Shown: positions 52,736 through 62,771, numbered from the stretch's first letter. The stretch is DNA of 64,000 bases from Kitasatospora phosalacinea (GCF_000716545.1 NZ_JNWZ01000003.1:153845-217844), one strand, 5' to 3'. The notes: generated from the sequence alone by a model not told the origin. Numbers and translations: made by a program.

Positions 52736-54799
52736 TCAGCGGCGGCCGGAGAGGACGCCGCCCCTCTCCGGCAGCCCTTCGGAAAGGTCCTCGACGATCA
52801 TGCGTTTGGCGATGGTGTCGGCGGCGGCGCGCAGTTCGGCGCTGCGCGGGCGGCCGCGGTCCTCCTCCAGCCTGCGGTTGAGCCAGTCGGACCAGGCCCG
52901 GGTGATGGTCGCGGCTTCCCGTCCGCCGGCCTCGGTGTGCTGGTAGAAGCCGTTGCTGGCCTCCAGGAAGCCCTCGGTGACCATCCGGTCGAACACCGGC
53001 TGGAGGACCTCCGGGGGGATCCGGCGGCGGGCGGCGATCAGGTTGAGGCTGGCGTGGCCGACGGTGCGGGTGAACAGTTCGACCTGCATGACGGCCCAGG
53101 CGCCGGCCACGTCGAGCCTGGTCCCGGAGGAGCCGACGAGCTGCCGGGCGGTGTCGAGCCCCGCGGTGCCGAGGAGTTTGGCGACGGCGAGCTCGAGGAC
53201 CTTGGAGGAGTCGCCGGAGGAGGGCTGGGCGAAGCCCTCGCCCATGTCGGAGGAGCTGGCCCGGGCGGAGTCGCGGAGCTTGACCTGCTTGAGGAAGAGC
53301 GCGACCACGAAGCCGACCAGGGCGACCGGGACGGTCCACAGGAAGACGGTGTGCAGCGAGTCGGCGTAGGCCTGGATGACCGGCGCGGCCTGCTCGGCGG
53401 GCAGTTGGTGGACGCCGTGCGGGCTCTGCGCGGCGACGGCGATCTGCTGCGGGTCGGCGCCGGTGGTCCGGGCGGCCTCGGCGACGCCCGCGCTCAGGTT
53501 GGTCTTCAGCGAGTTGGCGTAGATGGTGCCGAAGACGGCGGTGCCGAACGAGGAGCCGAGGGTGCGGAAGAAGGTGACGCCGGAGGTGGCGGTGCCCAGG
53601 TCGGTGTAGTCGACGGTGTTCTGCACGGCGATGGTGAGCACCTGCATGCACAGGCCGATGCCGGTGCCGAGCACGAACATGTAGAGGCTGGCCAGCCAGG
53701 CGCTGGTGCCGACGTCCAGCAGCGAGAGCAGGTAGAGGCCGACGCCCATCACCACCGAGCCGATGATCGGGAAGAACCGGTACTTGCCGGTCTTGGAGAC
53801 CACGTTGCCGGAGAAGATCGAGGCGATCAGCAGGCCGAGCACCATGGGCAGGGTCCGCACGCCGGAGACGGTCGCCGAGTCGCCGTCGACGTACTGCAGG
53901 AAGGTCGGCAGGAAGGTCAGCGCGCCGAGCATGGCGAAGCCGACGATGAAGCTGAGGGTCGAGCAGACGGTGAACACCTGGTTGCGGAACAGCCGCATCG
54001 GCAGGGTCGGTTGGGCGGCCCTGGTCTCGACCCAGCAGAACAGGGCGAGCGCGACGACGCCGACCGCGAACAGGCCGATGATCACGCCCGAGCCCCAGGC
54101 GTACTCGTTGCCGCCCCAACTGGTGGCCAGGATCAGGGCGCTGGCGCCGATCGCGACCAGGGCGATGCCGAGGTAGTCGATGACCGGGCGGATGCCCGAC
54201 TTGACCACCGGGATGTTCCGGGCGGCGGCGATGACCACCACGATGGCGATCGGCACGTTGACGTAGAACGCCCAGCGCCAGGACAGGTGGTCGGTGAACA
54301 GGCCGCCGAGCAGCGGGCCGATCACCGTGGCCACGCCGAACACGGCGCCGATCGCACCCTGGTACTTGCCGCGTTCGCGCAGCGGGATGACGTCGGCGAT
54401 CAGCGCCATCGAGGTGACCATCAGGCCGCCGGCGCCGACGCCCTGGACGGCGCGCCAGATGATCAGCAGCAGCATGTTGGTGGACAGGCCGCACAGGAAC
54501 GAGCCGACGATGAAGATGACGGTGGAGACCTGGAAGACGACCTTGCGGCCGAACAGGTCGCCCATCTTGCCGACCAGCGCCGTGGTGACGGTCTCCGCCA
54601 ACAGGTAGGAGGTCACCACCCAGGACATGTGGGCGGCGCCGCCGAGGTCGGCCACGATGGTGGGCAGTGCGGTGCCGACGATGGTCTGGTCGAGGGCGGC
54701 CAGCAGCATGCCCAGCATGATGGTGCCGAACACGACGTTCCGCTGCCGCCGGTCGAGGACGGGCGGGGCTGCCTGACTGACTTCGCTGGAGGTGGTCAC
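52736..54799 (-). CDS. DHA2 (EmrB/QacA) exporter with C-terminal winged-helix-like domain
   Basis: A 687-residue 14-helix drug:H+ antiporter. Motifs include [23 protein letters not shown] at the first helix, [12 protein letters not shown] (motif A) and [11 protein letters not shown] (helix 5 to 6). After about residue 530 a soluble domain of about 150 residues follows that reads like a winged helix ([58 protein letters not shown]), not part of the transporter proper. GTG 54799 is used and overlaps no gene. The substrate is unknown; such tails may sense the drug or interact with partners. Confidence 0.88.
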   Translation of the reverse strand: MTTSSEVSQAAPPVLDRRQRNVVFGTIMLGMLLAALDQTIVGTALPTIVADLGGAAHMSWVVTSYLLAETVTTALVGKMGDLFGRKVVFQVSTVIFIVGSFLCGLSTNMLLLIIWRAVQGVGAGGLMVTSMALIADVIPLRERGKYQGAIGAVFGVATVIGPLLGGLFTDHLSWRWAFYVNVPIAIVVVIAAARNIPVVKSGIRPVIDYLGIALVAIGASALILATSWGGNEYAWGSGVIIGLFAVGVVALALFCWVETRAAQPTLPMRLFRNQVFTVCSTLSFIVGFAMLGALTFLPTFLQYVDGDSATVSGVRTLPMVLGLLIASIFSGNVVSKTGKYRFFPIIGSVVMGVGLYLLSLLDVGTSAWLASLYMFVLGTGIGLCMQVLTIAVQNTVDYTDLGTATSGVTFFRTLGSSFGTAVFGTIYANSLKTNLSAGVAEAARTTGADPQQIAVAAQSPHGVHQLPAEQAAPVIQAYADSLHTVFLWTVPVALVGFVVALFLKQVKLRDSARASSSDMGEGFAQPSSGDSSKVLELAVAKLLGTAGLDTARQLVGSSGTRLDVAGAWAVMQVELFTRTVGHASLNLIAARRRIPPEVLQPVFDRMVTEGFLEASNGFYQHTEAGGREAATITRAWSDWLNRRLEEDRGRPRSAELRAAADTIAKRMIVEDLSEGLPERGGVLSGRR

Positions 54800-54995
54800 C
54801 CTGGCATCGTCACATTTCGTCCCGGTTTGACCGACCCGACACCCCGGTTGAGCGACACGCCGACGCACGATCAGCCGGTGGTGCGACAAGAGGACGGACC
54901 CGTCGCGCCGGAGGGTCGTGGACAGCACGACGACGATCGGCCCCGACGACACCCGCGACCTGAACGCGGCGCCCCGGAGCGGGCCTTCGCCGCCG

Positions 54996-56684
54996 TCAGT
55001 CGTTGCGCTTCATGTCGCCGGAGAAACCCTGCTGGACGTAGTGCAGGGAGCCGTCCTTGTTCGGGGTGAGGACCGCCTCCCCGGCGATCGGGTCGCAGCC
55101 CGTGCTGACGGTCTCGGGCATGTTGCGGGCGACCAGCCGGGCCTCGGCGGCGGACACCAGGGACGCCTCGTTGGTGCACACGACCTGGCCGGTGCCGAGA
55201 CCGCCGTCGGTCTCCACGTAGGCGATCGGGTCACCGACCGCGCCCTGGTGGATGGTGAACCGGATGACGATCCGCGTCCCGTTGGAGGACCTCGCCGAGC
55301 CCTCGAAGGTGCCCAGGAACGCGTCGGCGACGGCCTCCCGGCCGCTGGGCGAGGGCGAGGGCGAGTCTTCGGGCGCCTCGGTGCCGTCGTCCCCGGCCGG
55401 GGTGGCGGGGCTCTCCGGGCCGGTGCTCACCTCGCCGGCGGACGGCTTCGGGCTGCCGGACGCCCCGCCCGAGGCCTTGTCGTCCCCGTCCGCCCCGCCC
55501 GTCAGCGCCCACACGCCCAGGCCGGCCAGCGCCGCGGCGACCAGCCCGGTGGCGATCAGCGGCGCCGCCCGCCGCCCGGCCGACGGCCGCGGGGCCGGGT
55601 ACGGGGCGGGCGTGTGCGGGTGGGGGTACGGGTACTGGCCCGGCGGGGTCTGCGCGGCCGCCGGGTAGCCCGGCGGGGGCGGGCCGAACGACGGGAACCC
55701 CGGCGTCGGCGTCTGGGACGGCGGGGCCTGCGCCGGGGTCTCCAGGACGGTGGGCGCGGGCGGCCGGACGGGGTCGGGCCGCGACTCCAGGTCCAGCAGC
55801 GCGACGGCCATCCGCGCCACCTCCTCGGACACCGCGGCGGGCAGCCAGCCCCGGTCGCCGAGCCTGGTCGTCCCCGCGGCGCTGCGCAGCAGCCGTTCCC
55901 GGAGGGCCGCCGGGGACGGCCTGAGCTCCGGCTCCTTGGCCAGGCAGTCCCGCACCAGGGCGAGCAACTCGCCGTCCAGGCCGCCGAGTTCCGGCTCCTC
56001 GTGGACGATCCGGTAGAGCAGCCCGGCCGCGCTGTCCTGCTCGCCGAACGGGGCCCGCCCGGTGGCCGCGAAGACCAGCACCGCGCCGAGCCCGAACACG
56101 TCGCCGGCCGGCCCGGCGGGGCGGCCCTTGGCCTGCTCCGGCGACATGAACCCCGGCGAACCGACCACGTACCCGGACCTGGTCAGCGCGGAGGTCGCGT
56201 CCAGCGCCCGGGCGATGCCGAAGTCGATCAGTCGCGGGCCGTCCAGCGCCAGCAGCACGTTCGACGGCTTGACGTCCCGGTGCACCAGCCCCAGCCCGTG
56301 CACCGCCTCCAGCGCGTCGGCCAGGCCGGTGCCCAGCGCCCGCACCGTGTCCGGCGGCAGCGCGCCGAACCGCCGCACCGCCTCCGACAGCGAGGGCCCC
56401 GCGACGTACCCGGTGGCCACCCACGGCTGCGGCCCCTCCGTGTCGGCGTCCAGCACCGGCGCGGTCCACCGTCCGCCGACCCGCCGCGCCGCGGCCACCT
56501 CCTGCCGGAACCGCTGCCGGAACTCCGGCTCTGCGGCGAACTCCTGACGGACCGTCTTCACCGCCACCGTCCGCCCGCCGGCCGTCCGCCCGAGGAACAC
56601 CTCCCCCATCCCGCCGGCCCCCAGCCGCCCCAGCAGCCGGTACGGCCCCACCACATGCGGATCGCCCTCGCCGAGAGTCTCCAA
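54996..56684 (-). CDS. Eukaryotic-type serine/threonine protein kinase
   Basis: A 562-residue kinase with the catalytic domain at about 10-275: Gly-loop [12 protein letters not shown], Lys43 (VAVKTV), [11 protein letters not shown] with Asp137, and DFG Asp154. A Pro/Tyr/His-rich linker, one membrane helix near 368-388 and an extracytoplasmic domain ending in FSGDMKRND follow, so it senses something outside. The start TTG 56684 has AGGAG upstream. The extracytoplasmic part has no PASTA repeats. Function unknown. Confidence 0.93.
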   Translation of the reverse strand: METLGEGDPHVVGPYRLLGRLGAGGMGEVFLGRTAGGRTVAVKTVRQEFAAEPEFRQRFRQEVAAARRVGGRWTAPVLDADTEGPQPWVATGYVAGPSLSEAVRRFGALPPDTVRALGTGLADALEAVHGLGLVHRDVKPSNVLLALDGPRLIDFGIARALDATSALTRSGYVVGSPGFMSPEQAKGRPAGPAGDVFGLGAVLVFAATGRAPFGEQDSAAGLLYRIVHEEPELGGLDGELLALVRDCLAKEPELRPSPAALRERLLRSAAGTTRLGDRGWLPAAVSEEVARMAVALLDLESRPDPVRPPAPTVLETPAQAPPSQTPTPGFPSFGPPPPGYPAAAQTPPGQYPYPHPHTPAPYPAPRPSAGRRAAPLIATGLVAAALAGLGVWALTGGADGDDKASGGASGSPKPSAGEVSTGPESPATPAGDDGTEAPEDSPSPSPSGREAVADAFLGTFEGSARSSNGTRIVIRFTIHQGAVGDPIAYVETDGGLGTGQVVCTNEASLVSAAEARLVARNMPETVSTGCDPIAGEAVLTPNKDGSLHYVQQGFSGDMKRND

Positions 56685-56851
56685 CGTTCCGCGCTCCTAG
56701 GCTGCTTGCCGAACCACCAGGAGATGTCCCGGCCCACTCACGAGATCTTCACGAGGCACCCTAGGGCCTCCCCCTCCCCGAACGGCACGCGTCACCCTTT
56801 TCCGAACCGGATCGGAACCTGACGGTTACGCACCCACGACAAGGACGAACT

Positions 56852-56996
56852 CCCCCGCCCGACCCCCGCACCGCCGCCTTCCGACTCCCCCACCCACCCC
56901 ACCGGAGGCGACTCCCCCCTCGACCCCCTCAACTCCCCCCAGCTCGCCCCTTTCACCCCACCGGAGACCTCCCCCCGCCCGACCCCCGCACCGCCG
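56852..56996. repeat. 25-bp direct repeat
   Basis: CCCCCGCCCGACCCCCGCAC and the five bases after it at 56852-56876 are repeated exactly at 56972-56996 (offset 120). The second copy covers the end of the AraC gene at 56953. A CACCCCACCGGAG pair accompanies them. Function not clear. Confidence 0.75.
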
Positions 56997-57882
56997 TGCG
57001 GAAGGCGATCGGGGTGGTGCCGGTGCGCTGGTGGAAGAACTTGGCGAAGTTCGCGGCGTCGGCGAAGCCCAGGTGGTCGGCGATCCTGGCGGCGGAGCTC
57101 TCGCTGTGGGCGAGCAGCCGTTTGGCCTCCAGGACGACGCGGCGGTCGACGAACTCCTTGGCGCCGACGCCCGCGGCCGCGAGGGTGGCCCGGGAGAGGG
57201 TGCGCGGGGAGTAGCCGAGGTGCTTCGCGTAGTCCTCGACCCGCCGGGTGCGGGTGAAGTGGTGTTCGACGGCCTGCCGGAAGCGCCGGTAGGTCTCGCC
57301 GGGCTCGGTCGCGGTGCTGCCGCACGGCACCACCGGATTGGCGAGGCGCAGCAGCAGCGCGGCGAGCAGGTGGCGCAGCAGTGCGTGGTGGATCTCGGCG
57401 GGCAGGTCCGCGCCGGAGGCGTACTCGCGGTGGAGGTGCCGGACCGCCTGCCGCAGCGCCTCGCGGTCGGTCCCCGAGGTGTGCAGGACGGCGGCCGCGA
57501 AGGGGTCGTCGAGCTTGGCGGCGGCGACCGTCGCGGGGTCGGGGAAGCCGGGTTCGAAGAGCACCAGCGTGCCGTCGGCGTCGCCGAGTTCGCCCCACTG
57601 CTGGACCTGCCCGGGCCGTACCCACAGCCAGCTGCCGGGTTCGACGGTGTGCGCGGTGAAGTCGACGGTGTGGCGCAGGCTGCCGCGGTCGAGGGTGAGC
57701 AGGTGGTGGAAGGCGGGCCGTTGCGGGCGGTGGAAGTCGTCCGCGGGGGCGGTGGCGGCGGCGCGGCGGTGGCGGAGTTCGGCGAGCGTCATGACTTCGA
57801 CGCCGACCGGTCCCCCGGGTGGCGCGGTGAACGGGACCTCGGGGATCACCGTCCCGGACGCCTGGGGTTCGTTCGCTCGCAT
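56953..57882 (-). CDS. AraC family regulator
   Basis: A 309-residue regulator with an N-terminal cupin-like ligand domain (PGSWLWVRPGQVQQWGELGD) and a C-terminal HTH (RVEDYAKHLGYSPRTLSRAT and RIADHLGFADAANFAKFFHQ). ATG 57882 is preferred over GTGs a few codons upstream. Divergent from the FMN oxidase gene at 58064 and a candidate regulator of it. Its 3' end overlaps a 25-bp repeat. Confidence 0.9.
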   Translation of the reverse strand: MRANEPQASGTVIPEVPFTAPPGGPVGVEVMTLAELRHRRAAATAPADDFHRPQRPAFHHLLTLDRGSLRHTVDFTAHTVEPGSWLWVRPGQVQQWGELGDADGTLVLFEPGFPDPATVAAAKLDDPFAAAVLHTSGTDREALRQAVRHLHREYASGADLPAEIHHALLRHLLAALLLRLANPVVPCGSTATEPGETYRRFRQAVEHHFTRTRRVEDYAKHLGYSPRTLSRATLAAAGVGAKEFVDRRVVLEAKRLLAHSESSAARIADHLGFADAANFAKFFHQRTGTTPIAFRTAVRGSGGGRSPVG

Positions 57883-58063
57883 GGTCACCACATCCGCTGC
57901 CAGGCTACCTCCGGTCGATCTTCCGCCGGGAGGCCGCCGGTGCGGTCGGGGGCGCCGTCCCGGCCCGGTCGGCCCACCGGTCGGATCCGCCCTTGACCAC
58001 CGCCGGGTAACGGGTGGAGCGTGGGCCCGCTTCGCAGACGCCCACCACCCCCGAGGAGCGCGG

Positions 58064-59227
58064 ATGGCCCCCCAGTTCGGCGACTACCAGAACGAGATCT
58101 ACTTCGAGGCGCTGTTCGGCGTCGCCCCGAAGTACCCGATGACGTACGCGGGCCTGGCCGAGCGGGCCCGGGCGGCGCTGGCGCCGGAGCTGTGGTCGTA
58201 CGTGGCGGGCGGGGCGGGCGACGAGCACACCCAGCGGGCGAACGCCGCGGCGTTCGAGCGGTGGGGGCTGGTGCCGCGGATGCTGGTCGGCGCGAAGGAG
58301 CGGGACCTGCGGGTGGACCTGTTCGGACTGGAGCTGGCCTCGCCGCTGTTCCTGGCCCCGGTGGGGGTGGTGGGGCTGTGCGCGCCGGACGGGCACGGGG
58401 ACGTGGCGACGGCCCGGGCGGCGGCCCGGACGGGGGTGCCGATGGTGGCGTCCACGCTGTCGGTGGACCCGATGGAGGCGGTGGCGGCGGAGCTGGGCGA
58501 CGCGCCCGGGTTCTTCCAGCTGTACACCCCGACCGACCGGGCGCTGGCCGAATCGCTGGTGCACCGGGCGGAGGCGGCCGGCTTCAAGGCGCTGGTGGTC
58601 ACCCTGGACACCTGGGTGACCGGCTGGCGGCCGCGCGACCTGGGCAGCGGCAGCTTCCCGCAGCTGCGCGGCCACTGCCTGGCGAACTACACCTCCGACC
58701 CGGTGTTCCGGGCCCGCCTCCAGGATCCGGACGGGGATCCGCGCGGCGCGGTGATGGACTGGGTGCAGGTCTTCGGCAACCCGCTGACCTGGGACGACCT
58801 GCCGTGGCTGCGGTCGCTGACCAGCCTGCCGCTGCTGCTGAAGGGACTGTGCCACCCGGAGGACGTGCGACGGGCGAAGGACGCGGGCGTGGACGGGGTC
58901 TACTGCTCGAACCACGGCGGGCGGCAGGCGAACGGCGGGCTGCCGGCGCTGGAGTCGCTGGCCGAGGTGGTGGCGGCGGCGGACGGCCTGCCGGTGCTGT
59001 TCGACTCGGGCGTGCGCAGCGGCGCGGACGCGGTGAAGGCGCTGGCGCTGGGCGCGACGGCGGTCGGGGTGGGCCGGCCGTACGTGTACGGGCTGGCGCT
59101 GGGCGGCGAGGCGGGCGTGGTGCACGTGCTGCGCTCGCTGCTGGCGGAGGCGGACCTGCTGATGGCGGTGGACGGCTACCCCTCGCTGGAGAGCCTGCGC
59201 GCGCCGGGCGCACTGCGGCGCTGCTGA
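58064..59227 (+). CDS. FMN-dependent alpha-hydroxy-acid oxidase (lactate monooxygenase-like)
   Basis: A 387-residue TIM-barrel enzyme that oxidises 2-hydroxy acids with FMN. His284 and Arg287 in SNHGGRQ are the catalytic base and carboxylate-binding residue; PVGVVGLCAPDGHGDVATAR, FQLYTPTDR and VLFDSGVRSGADAVKAL complete the site. The length and GLCHPEDVRRA point to lactate 2-monooxygenase or mandelate-type enzymes. ATG 58064 follows GAGGAG. AraC is divergent. Confidence 0.9.
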   Translation: MAPQFGDYQNEIYFEALFGVAPKYPMTYAGLAERARAALAPELWSYVAGGAGDEHTQRANAAAFERWGLVPRMLVGAKERDLRVDLFGLELASPLFLAPVGVVGLCAPDGHGDVATARAAARTGVPMVASTLSVDPMEAVAAELGDAPGFFQLYTPTDRALAESLVHRAEAAGFKALVVTLDTWVTGWRPRDLGSGSFPQLRGHCLANYTSDPVFRARLQDPDGDPRGAVMDWVQVFGNPLTWDDLPWLRSLTSLPLLLKGLCHPEDVRRAKDAGVDGVYCSNHGGRQANGGLPALESLAEVVAAADGLPVLFDSGVRSGADAVKALALGATAVGVGRPYVYGLALGGEAGVVHVLRSLLAEADLLMAVDGYPSLESLRAPGALRRC

Positions 59228-59249
59228 GCGCCCTCCCGGCGCGCCCGGC

Positions 59250-59272
59250 TTATTGCGAGCTACTTGCAATAA
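59250..59272. promoter_or_regulatory. TTATTGC/GCAATAA palindrome between converging genes
   Basis: Perfect 7-bp AT-rich arms (59250-59256 and 59266-59272) with a 9-bp centre, followed by TTTGCATGCAGGAG. The neighbours converge here, so no known gene uses it: either an operator of a lost gene or a regulatory element of a small transcript. Confidence 0.4.
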
Positions 59273-59394
59273 CACTTTGCATGCAGGAGAGTGGGGGCCG
59301 CGGGGTCGTCCGACGATCGTCTTCCCAACCGGCGTCCGCCGGGACGCGGCGCCGACCCCGCGCCGACCTTCCCCCCTCGGGCCGCCCGGGCCCT

Positions 59395-59832
59395 TCAGGG
59401 CTCCAGCGGCAGCCGCACCAGCATGGTCTTGCCGCCGCCGTCCCCGTCAGCGACGGTCTCCACCAGGCCGCCCGCCAGCGCGGCCAGCTCGTGCACCAGG
59501 GCCAGCCCCCAGCCGCCGCTGCCGTCCTGGTGCGGCACCTCGGGACGCTGCGGGCAGTGCGGGTGGCGGTCGTGCACACGCACCGTCAGTTCGCCCGCGC
59601 CGAAGTCGAGTTGGAGCGTGGTGCGGGGCGAGCGGGGGGCGGCGTGGCGGACCGCGTTGGTGACCAGTTCGCTGACCACCAGCAGCACCGTGTCGGTCAG
59701 CGGATCGTCCGCGTCGAACCCGCGCTCGACGAGTTCGGCCCGTACGCCGCGGCGCGCCTCGGGCACGGACGCGGGTACGGTCGCCAGGCTCAGGCGGTAG
59801 CGCACGGTCTGGGGTGGGTCCGCGACAGCCAT
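59395..59832 (-). CDS. RsbW-like ATP-binding protein (GHKL)
   Basis: A 145-residue stand-alone HATPase: N box VSELVTNAVRHA near 55 and GGWGLALVHEL near 108 with GG KTMLVRLPL at the end, typical of anti-sigma factor kinases of the RsbW/SpoIIAB type widespread in streptomycetes. ATG 59832 follows GAAGGGA. No sigma factor adjoins it. Confidence 0.9.
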   Translation of the reverse strand: MAVADPPQTVRYRLSLATVPASVPEARRGVRAELVERGFDADDPLTDTVLLVVSELVTNAVRHAAPRSPRTTLQLDFGAGELTVRVHDRHPHCPQRPEVPHQDGSGGWGLALVHELAALAGGLVETVADGDGGGKTMLVRLPLEP

Positions 59833-59937
59833 GGTCGGTCCCTTCACGGCGGGGGCGACCGGGCGGGAGCGGGAGGCGCCGCCGTCCGGCCGCGTCGGGG
59901 CTCGGCAGCGCTGCCCCGTCCGAAGGAACCGGACAGA

Positions 59938-59959
59938 TTACCGATACTCAGTACGGTAA
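59938..59959. promoter_or_regulatory. TTACCG/CGGTAA inverted repeat
   Basis: Arms at 59938-59943 and 59954-59959 around ATACTCAGTA. It lies 106 bp upstream of the RsbW-like gene start (antisense to it) and about 78 bp before a LuxR remnant, and may have belonged to the lost regulator gene. Confidence 0.35.
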
Positions 59960-60036
59960 GGCCGAACCCCCTGAACCGCGGCGGCGGATGCTGGACAGTG
60001 GCCACAACTCGCCACCGCCGCCGCACCCTGGGGACC

Positions 60037-60174
60037 ATGGACGCGGCGATCGCCCGCAGCCTGGGCATCACCCAGCGCACCACGACCCGCCGGATCGCCC
60101 AGCCGATGGGCGAGCCGAACGCCCGGACCGGTTCCCAGGCCGATCCGCGAGCCGCCAAACACTGCTGGCGATAG
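60037..60174 (+). pseudogene. Remnant of a LuxR-family HTH regulator
   Basis: A frame from ATG 60037 to TAG 60174 reads MDAAIARSLGITQRT, then RRIAQPMGEPNART and ends KHCWR. It resembles the C-terminal HTH of LuxR-family regulators (typical form DEAIARSLG... RRIAELMEELGART... RRGWL). The expected Leu, Phe and Gly positions are replaced by Pro, Ser and Asp, and no N-terminal part is recognised. A decayed fragment; it occupies the 374-bp gap 59833-60206. Confidence 0.6.
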
Positions 60175-60206
60175 CAGGATTGACGCTCCGTCACGGCGAC
60201 GGAACG

Positions 60207-60689
60207 TCAGACCGCCGGGCCGCCGCCCGGGACGCGCTCGAAGACCAGGTTGGTGCGGGTCTGCGCGACCGCCGGGTGGGCCGTCAGGTGGTCGACCACG
60301 AAGCAGCGCAGCGCCTCCGGGTCGGCCACCGCCACGTGCAGCAGGTAGTCGTCGCTGCCGGCCATGTGGAACACCGCCAGCACGCCCGGCAGCTGGGGCG
60401 CGGCGGCCCGGAAGCTGCCGTTCTGCTCCCTGGTGTGCGCCCGCAGCCGCACCGAGATCATCGCCTGCAGCGGCAGCCCCACCGAGGGCAGGTCCACCTC
60501 CGCGTGGTAGCCGGCGATCACCCCGCGCTCGCGCAGCGCCCGCACCCGGGCCAGGCAGGTGGACGGGGCGATGCCGACCCGTTCCGCCAGCGCGTTGTTG
60601 GGCGTCCGGGCGTCGGCCAGCAGCGCCCGGACGATCGCCCGGTCGACGGCGTCGAGCCCCGCCGCGCGGGCCCGTGGAATGTTCGGCAC
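60207..60689 (-). CDS. Lrp/AsnC family regulator
   Basis: A 160-residue regulator: HTH (AVDRAIVRALLADARTPNN through VGIAPSTCLARVRALRERG) and RAM domain with VFHMAGSDDYLLHVAVADPE. The GTG at 60689 gives a normal length; an ATG at 60719 would add 10 residues. Divergent from the trans-sulfuration enzyme, which it probably controls. Confidence 0.9.
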   Translation of the reverse strand: MPNIPRARAAGLDAVDRAIVRALLADARTPNNALAERVGIAPSTCLARVRALRERGVIAGYHAEVDLPSVGLPLQAMISVRLRAHTREQNGSFRAAAPQLPGVLAVFHMAGSDDYLLHVAVADPEALRCFVVDHLTAHPAVAQTRTNLVFERVPGGGPAV

Positions 60690-60800
60690 GCCACCAGCCT
60701 GGCCGCCCGCGCCGAACATCCGCAAGGGCGCCCCCGCCCGGGCCGAATCATCTGCCGCCACTCTGGCCACCTGGCGCCCGGCCGTTCACCATCGGGCCCC

Positions 60801-61952
60801 ATGAGCCGACTCGACACCCGAGCCGTGCACGCCGGCCGCGACGACCTCGCCGGACTCGGCACGCACGTCCCCCCGCTCGACCTGTCCACCACCTACCCGG
60901 TGCCGGACCTCGCCGCCGGCGGCGACGCCTACCAGGCGCTGGCCGGCGGAGGACGGCCGCCCGCCGAGGGCGGCCTGGTCTACCAGCGGCTGTGGAACCC
61001 CACCGTCGCCCGCTTCGAGCGGGCGCTGGCCGAACTGGAGGGCTGCGCCGAGGCGGTGGCCTTCTCCTCCGGCATGGCCGCGCTCTCCGCCTGCCTGCTG
61101 GCCACCGCCGCGGCCGGCCGCCGGCACGTGGTCGCGCTGCGCCCGCTGTACGGCGGCTCCGACCACCTGCTGGAGTCCGGCCTGCTCGGCACCGAGGTGA
61201 CCTGGGCCGACCCCGGCACGCTGGCCGCCGCGCTGCGCCCCGACACCGGGCTGGTCCTGGTCGAGACCCCCGGCAACCCCACCCTGGACCTGCTCGACCT
61301 GACCGAGATCGCCGAGCGCTGCGCCGGCGTGCCGCTGCTGGTCGACAACACCTTCGCCACCCCGGTGCTGCAGCGGCCCGCCGCGTTCGGCGCCGACCTG
61401 GTGCTGCACTCGGCGACCAAGTCGATCGGCGGCCACGGCGACGTGCTGGCGGGGGCGGTGGCCTGCACCGCCGAGTGGGCCGAGCGGCTGCGCCGGGTCC
61501 GGGCGGTCACCGGCGCGGTGCTGCACCCGCTGGCCGGCTACCTGCTGCACCGCGGCCTGCAGACCCTGCCGCTGCGGGTGCGCGCCGCGTCCGCCTCCGC
61601 CGCCCTGATCGCCGACCGGCTGGCCGGGCACCCCGGCGTCGCCGCCGTGCACTACCCCGGCCGCTCCGACTCGCCGCTGCTGGGCAAGCAGCTCCTGGGC
61701 GGCGGCAGCACCCTGGCCTTCGAGGCGGCGGGCGGCTTCGCGCACGCCGCGGCGGTCGCCGAACGCTGCCGGCTGATCACCCACGCGGTGTCGCTCGGCG
61801 GCGTCGACACCCTGATCCAGCACCCCGCCTCCCTCACCCACCGCCCGGTCGCCGCCGCCCACAAGCCGTCCCCGGCCCTGCTGCGGCTGTCCGTCGGCCT
61901 GGAGGACCCGGACGACCTGATCGCCGACCTCACCGGGGCGCTGGCCGGGTAG
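60801..61952 (+). CDS. PLP-dependent trans-sulfuration enzyme
   Basis: A 383-residue Cys/Met metabolism PLP enzyme. The PLP lysine is Lys207 in HSATKSIGGHGDVLAG; RLWNPTVARFERALAELEG, FSSGMAALSA and VETPGNPTLDLLD are conserved. It could be cystathionine gamma-lyase, gamma-synthase or methionine gamma-lyase; the sequence alone does not separate them. ATG 60801 is used. An Lrp regulator is divergent, so amino-acid control is likely. Confidence 0.9.
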   Translation: MSRLDTRAVHAGRDDLAGLGTHVPPLDLSTTYPVPDLAAGGDAYQALAGGGRPPAEGGLVYQRLWNPTVARFERALAELEGCAEAVAFSSGMAALSACLLATAAAGRRHVVALRPLYGGSDHLLESGLLGTEVTWADPGTLAAALRPDTGLVLVETPGNPTLDLLDLTEIAERCAGVPLLVDNTFATPVLQRPAAFGADLVLHSATKSIGGHGDVLAGAVACTAEWAERLRRVRAVTGAVLHPLAGYLLHRGLQTLPLRVRAASASAALIADRLAGHPGVAAVHYPGRSDSPLLGKQLLGGGSTLAFEAAGGFAHAAAVAERCRLITHAVSLGGVDTLIQHPASLTHRPVAAAHKPSPALLRLSVGLEDPDDLIADLTGALAG

Positions 61953-61958
61953 GGGGCT

Positions 61959-62771
61959 TCAGTCCGGCCTGGAGGCCGTCCGCAGGTGGTCCAGCACCAG
62001 CGGGTCTATCCGGCCCTCGGCGAGGCGGCCCTCCAGGTTCTCCACGCCCGCCCAGCGGTCCAGCGAGTCGTAACCGAGACCGCCCAGCAACTCCCGCACC
62101 TCCTCGGCCAGCGCCCCCTCCAGCGGGAGCAGTTCGGCCGGGTCGGAGGCGCCGTGCAGCACCTCGTGCACGGCGAGCAGTCGGCGCAGTTCGGCCACCG
62201 GATCGGCGTGGTCGTCCACCCGCAGGTCGTACGCGGTGTCGCCCCAGCCGCCGACGCCCCGCCCCGGGTCGACCACGTACAGGGCGGCGCTCTGCCGGCC
62301 CCGGGCGTCCCCGCCCGCCGCGTCGCCCGCCGCCAGCGCGGCCACCAGCCGGTCGGCGAGGGGCAGTTCGGCGGCGGCCAGCCAGGCGGACGCCATGTCC
62401 CGGACCACCTCGGGTCCGGTCAGGATGTTCCCCTGCACCGCGTACCCGTCCCCGGCCAGCCCGCCCGCCCAGGGCAGGCACTCGTCCCCGGTGTACGTCA
62501 CCGCGGCCCCGTCCGCCCCGACCACGCCCAACTGCCGGTGCGCCCGCCCCTCGTCCGCCGCCAGCAGCGCGGCCAGCACCCCGGCCGGCCCGACACCGCT
62601 GCGCAGCATCGCCAGCCCCTGCGGCCGGTACGCGACGTTGGCCCACGCCTGCGTCGCCAACGCGCCGACGCCGACCTCGGCCGCGGGCACCAGCGCCCCG
62701 ACGGACAGGAACTTGCTCGCCACGGCGACACCGAGAGCGGTGCCCTGCCGGGCCACGATGGAGAAGGTCAC
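61959..62771 (-). CDS. DUF1028 (Ntn-hydrolase-like) protein
   Basis: A 270-residue protein starting TFSIVARQGTALGVAVASKF then VGVGALATQAWANVAYRPQG, the hallmark of the DUF1028 family with an Ntn-hydrolase fold. The C-terminal domain (AVHEVLHGASDP) looks like a peptidoglycan-binding-type helical part. The GTG at 62771 is used; the putative nucleophile would be the Thr2 exposed after start removal. Converges with the trans-sulfuration gene (6 bp apart). Confidence 0.85.
   Translation of the reverse strand: MTFSIVARQGTALGVAVASKFLSVGALVPAAEVGVGALATQAWANVAYRPQGLAMLRSGVGPAGVLAALLAADEGRAHRQLGVVGADGAAVTYTGDECLPWAGGLAGDGYAVQGNILTGPEVVRDMASAWLAAAELPLADRLVAALAAGDAAGGDARGRQSAALYVVDPGRGVGGWGDTAYDLRVDDHADPVAELRRLLAVHEVLHGASDPAELLPLEGALAEEVRELLGGLGYDSLDRWAGVENLEGRLAEGRIDPLVLDHLRTASRPD

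Noticed and set aside
58021..60174. Long + frame covering the FMN oxidase and the region after it
   Set aside because: Only its last 46 codons (the LuxR remnant) resemble protein; the rest is out of phase with the real oxidase frame.
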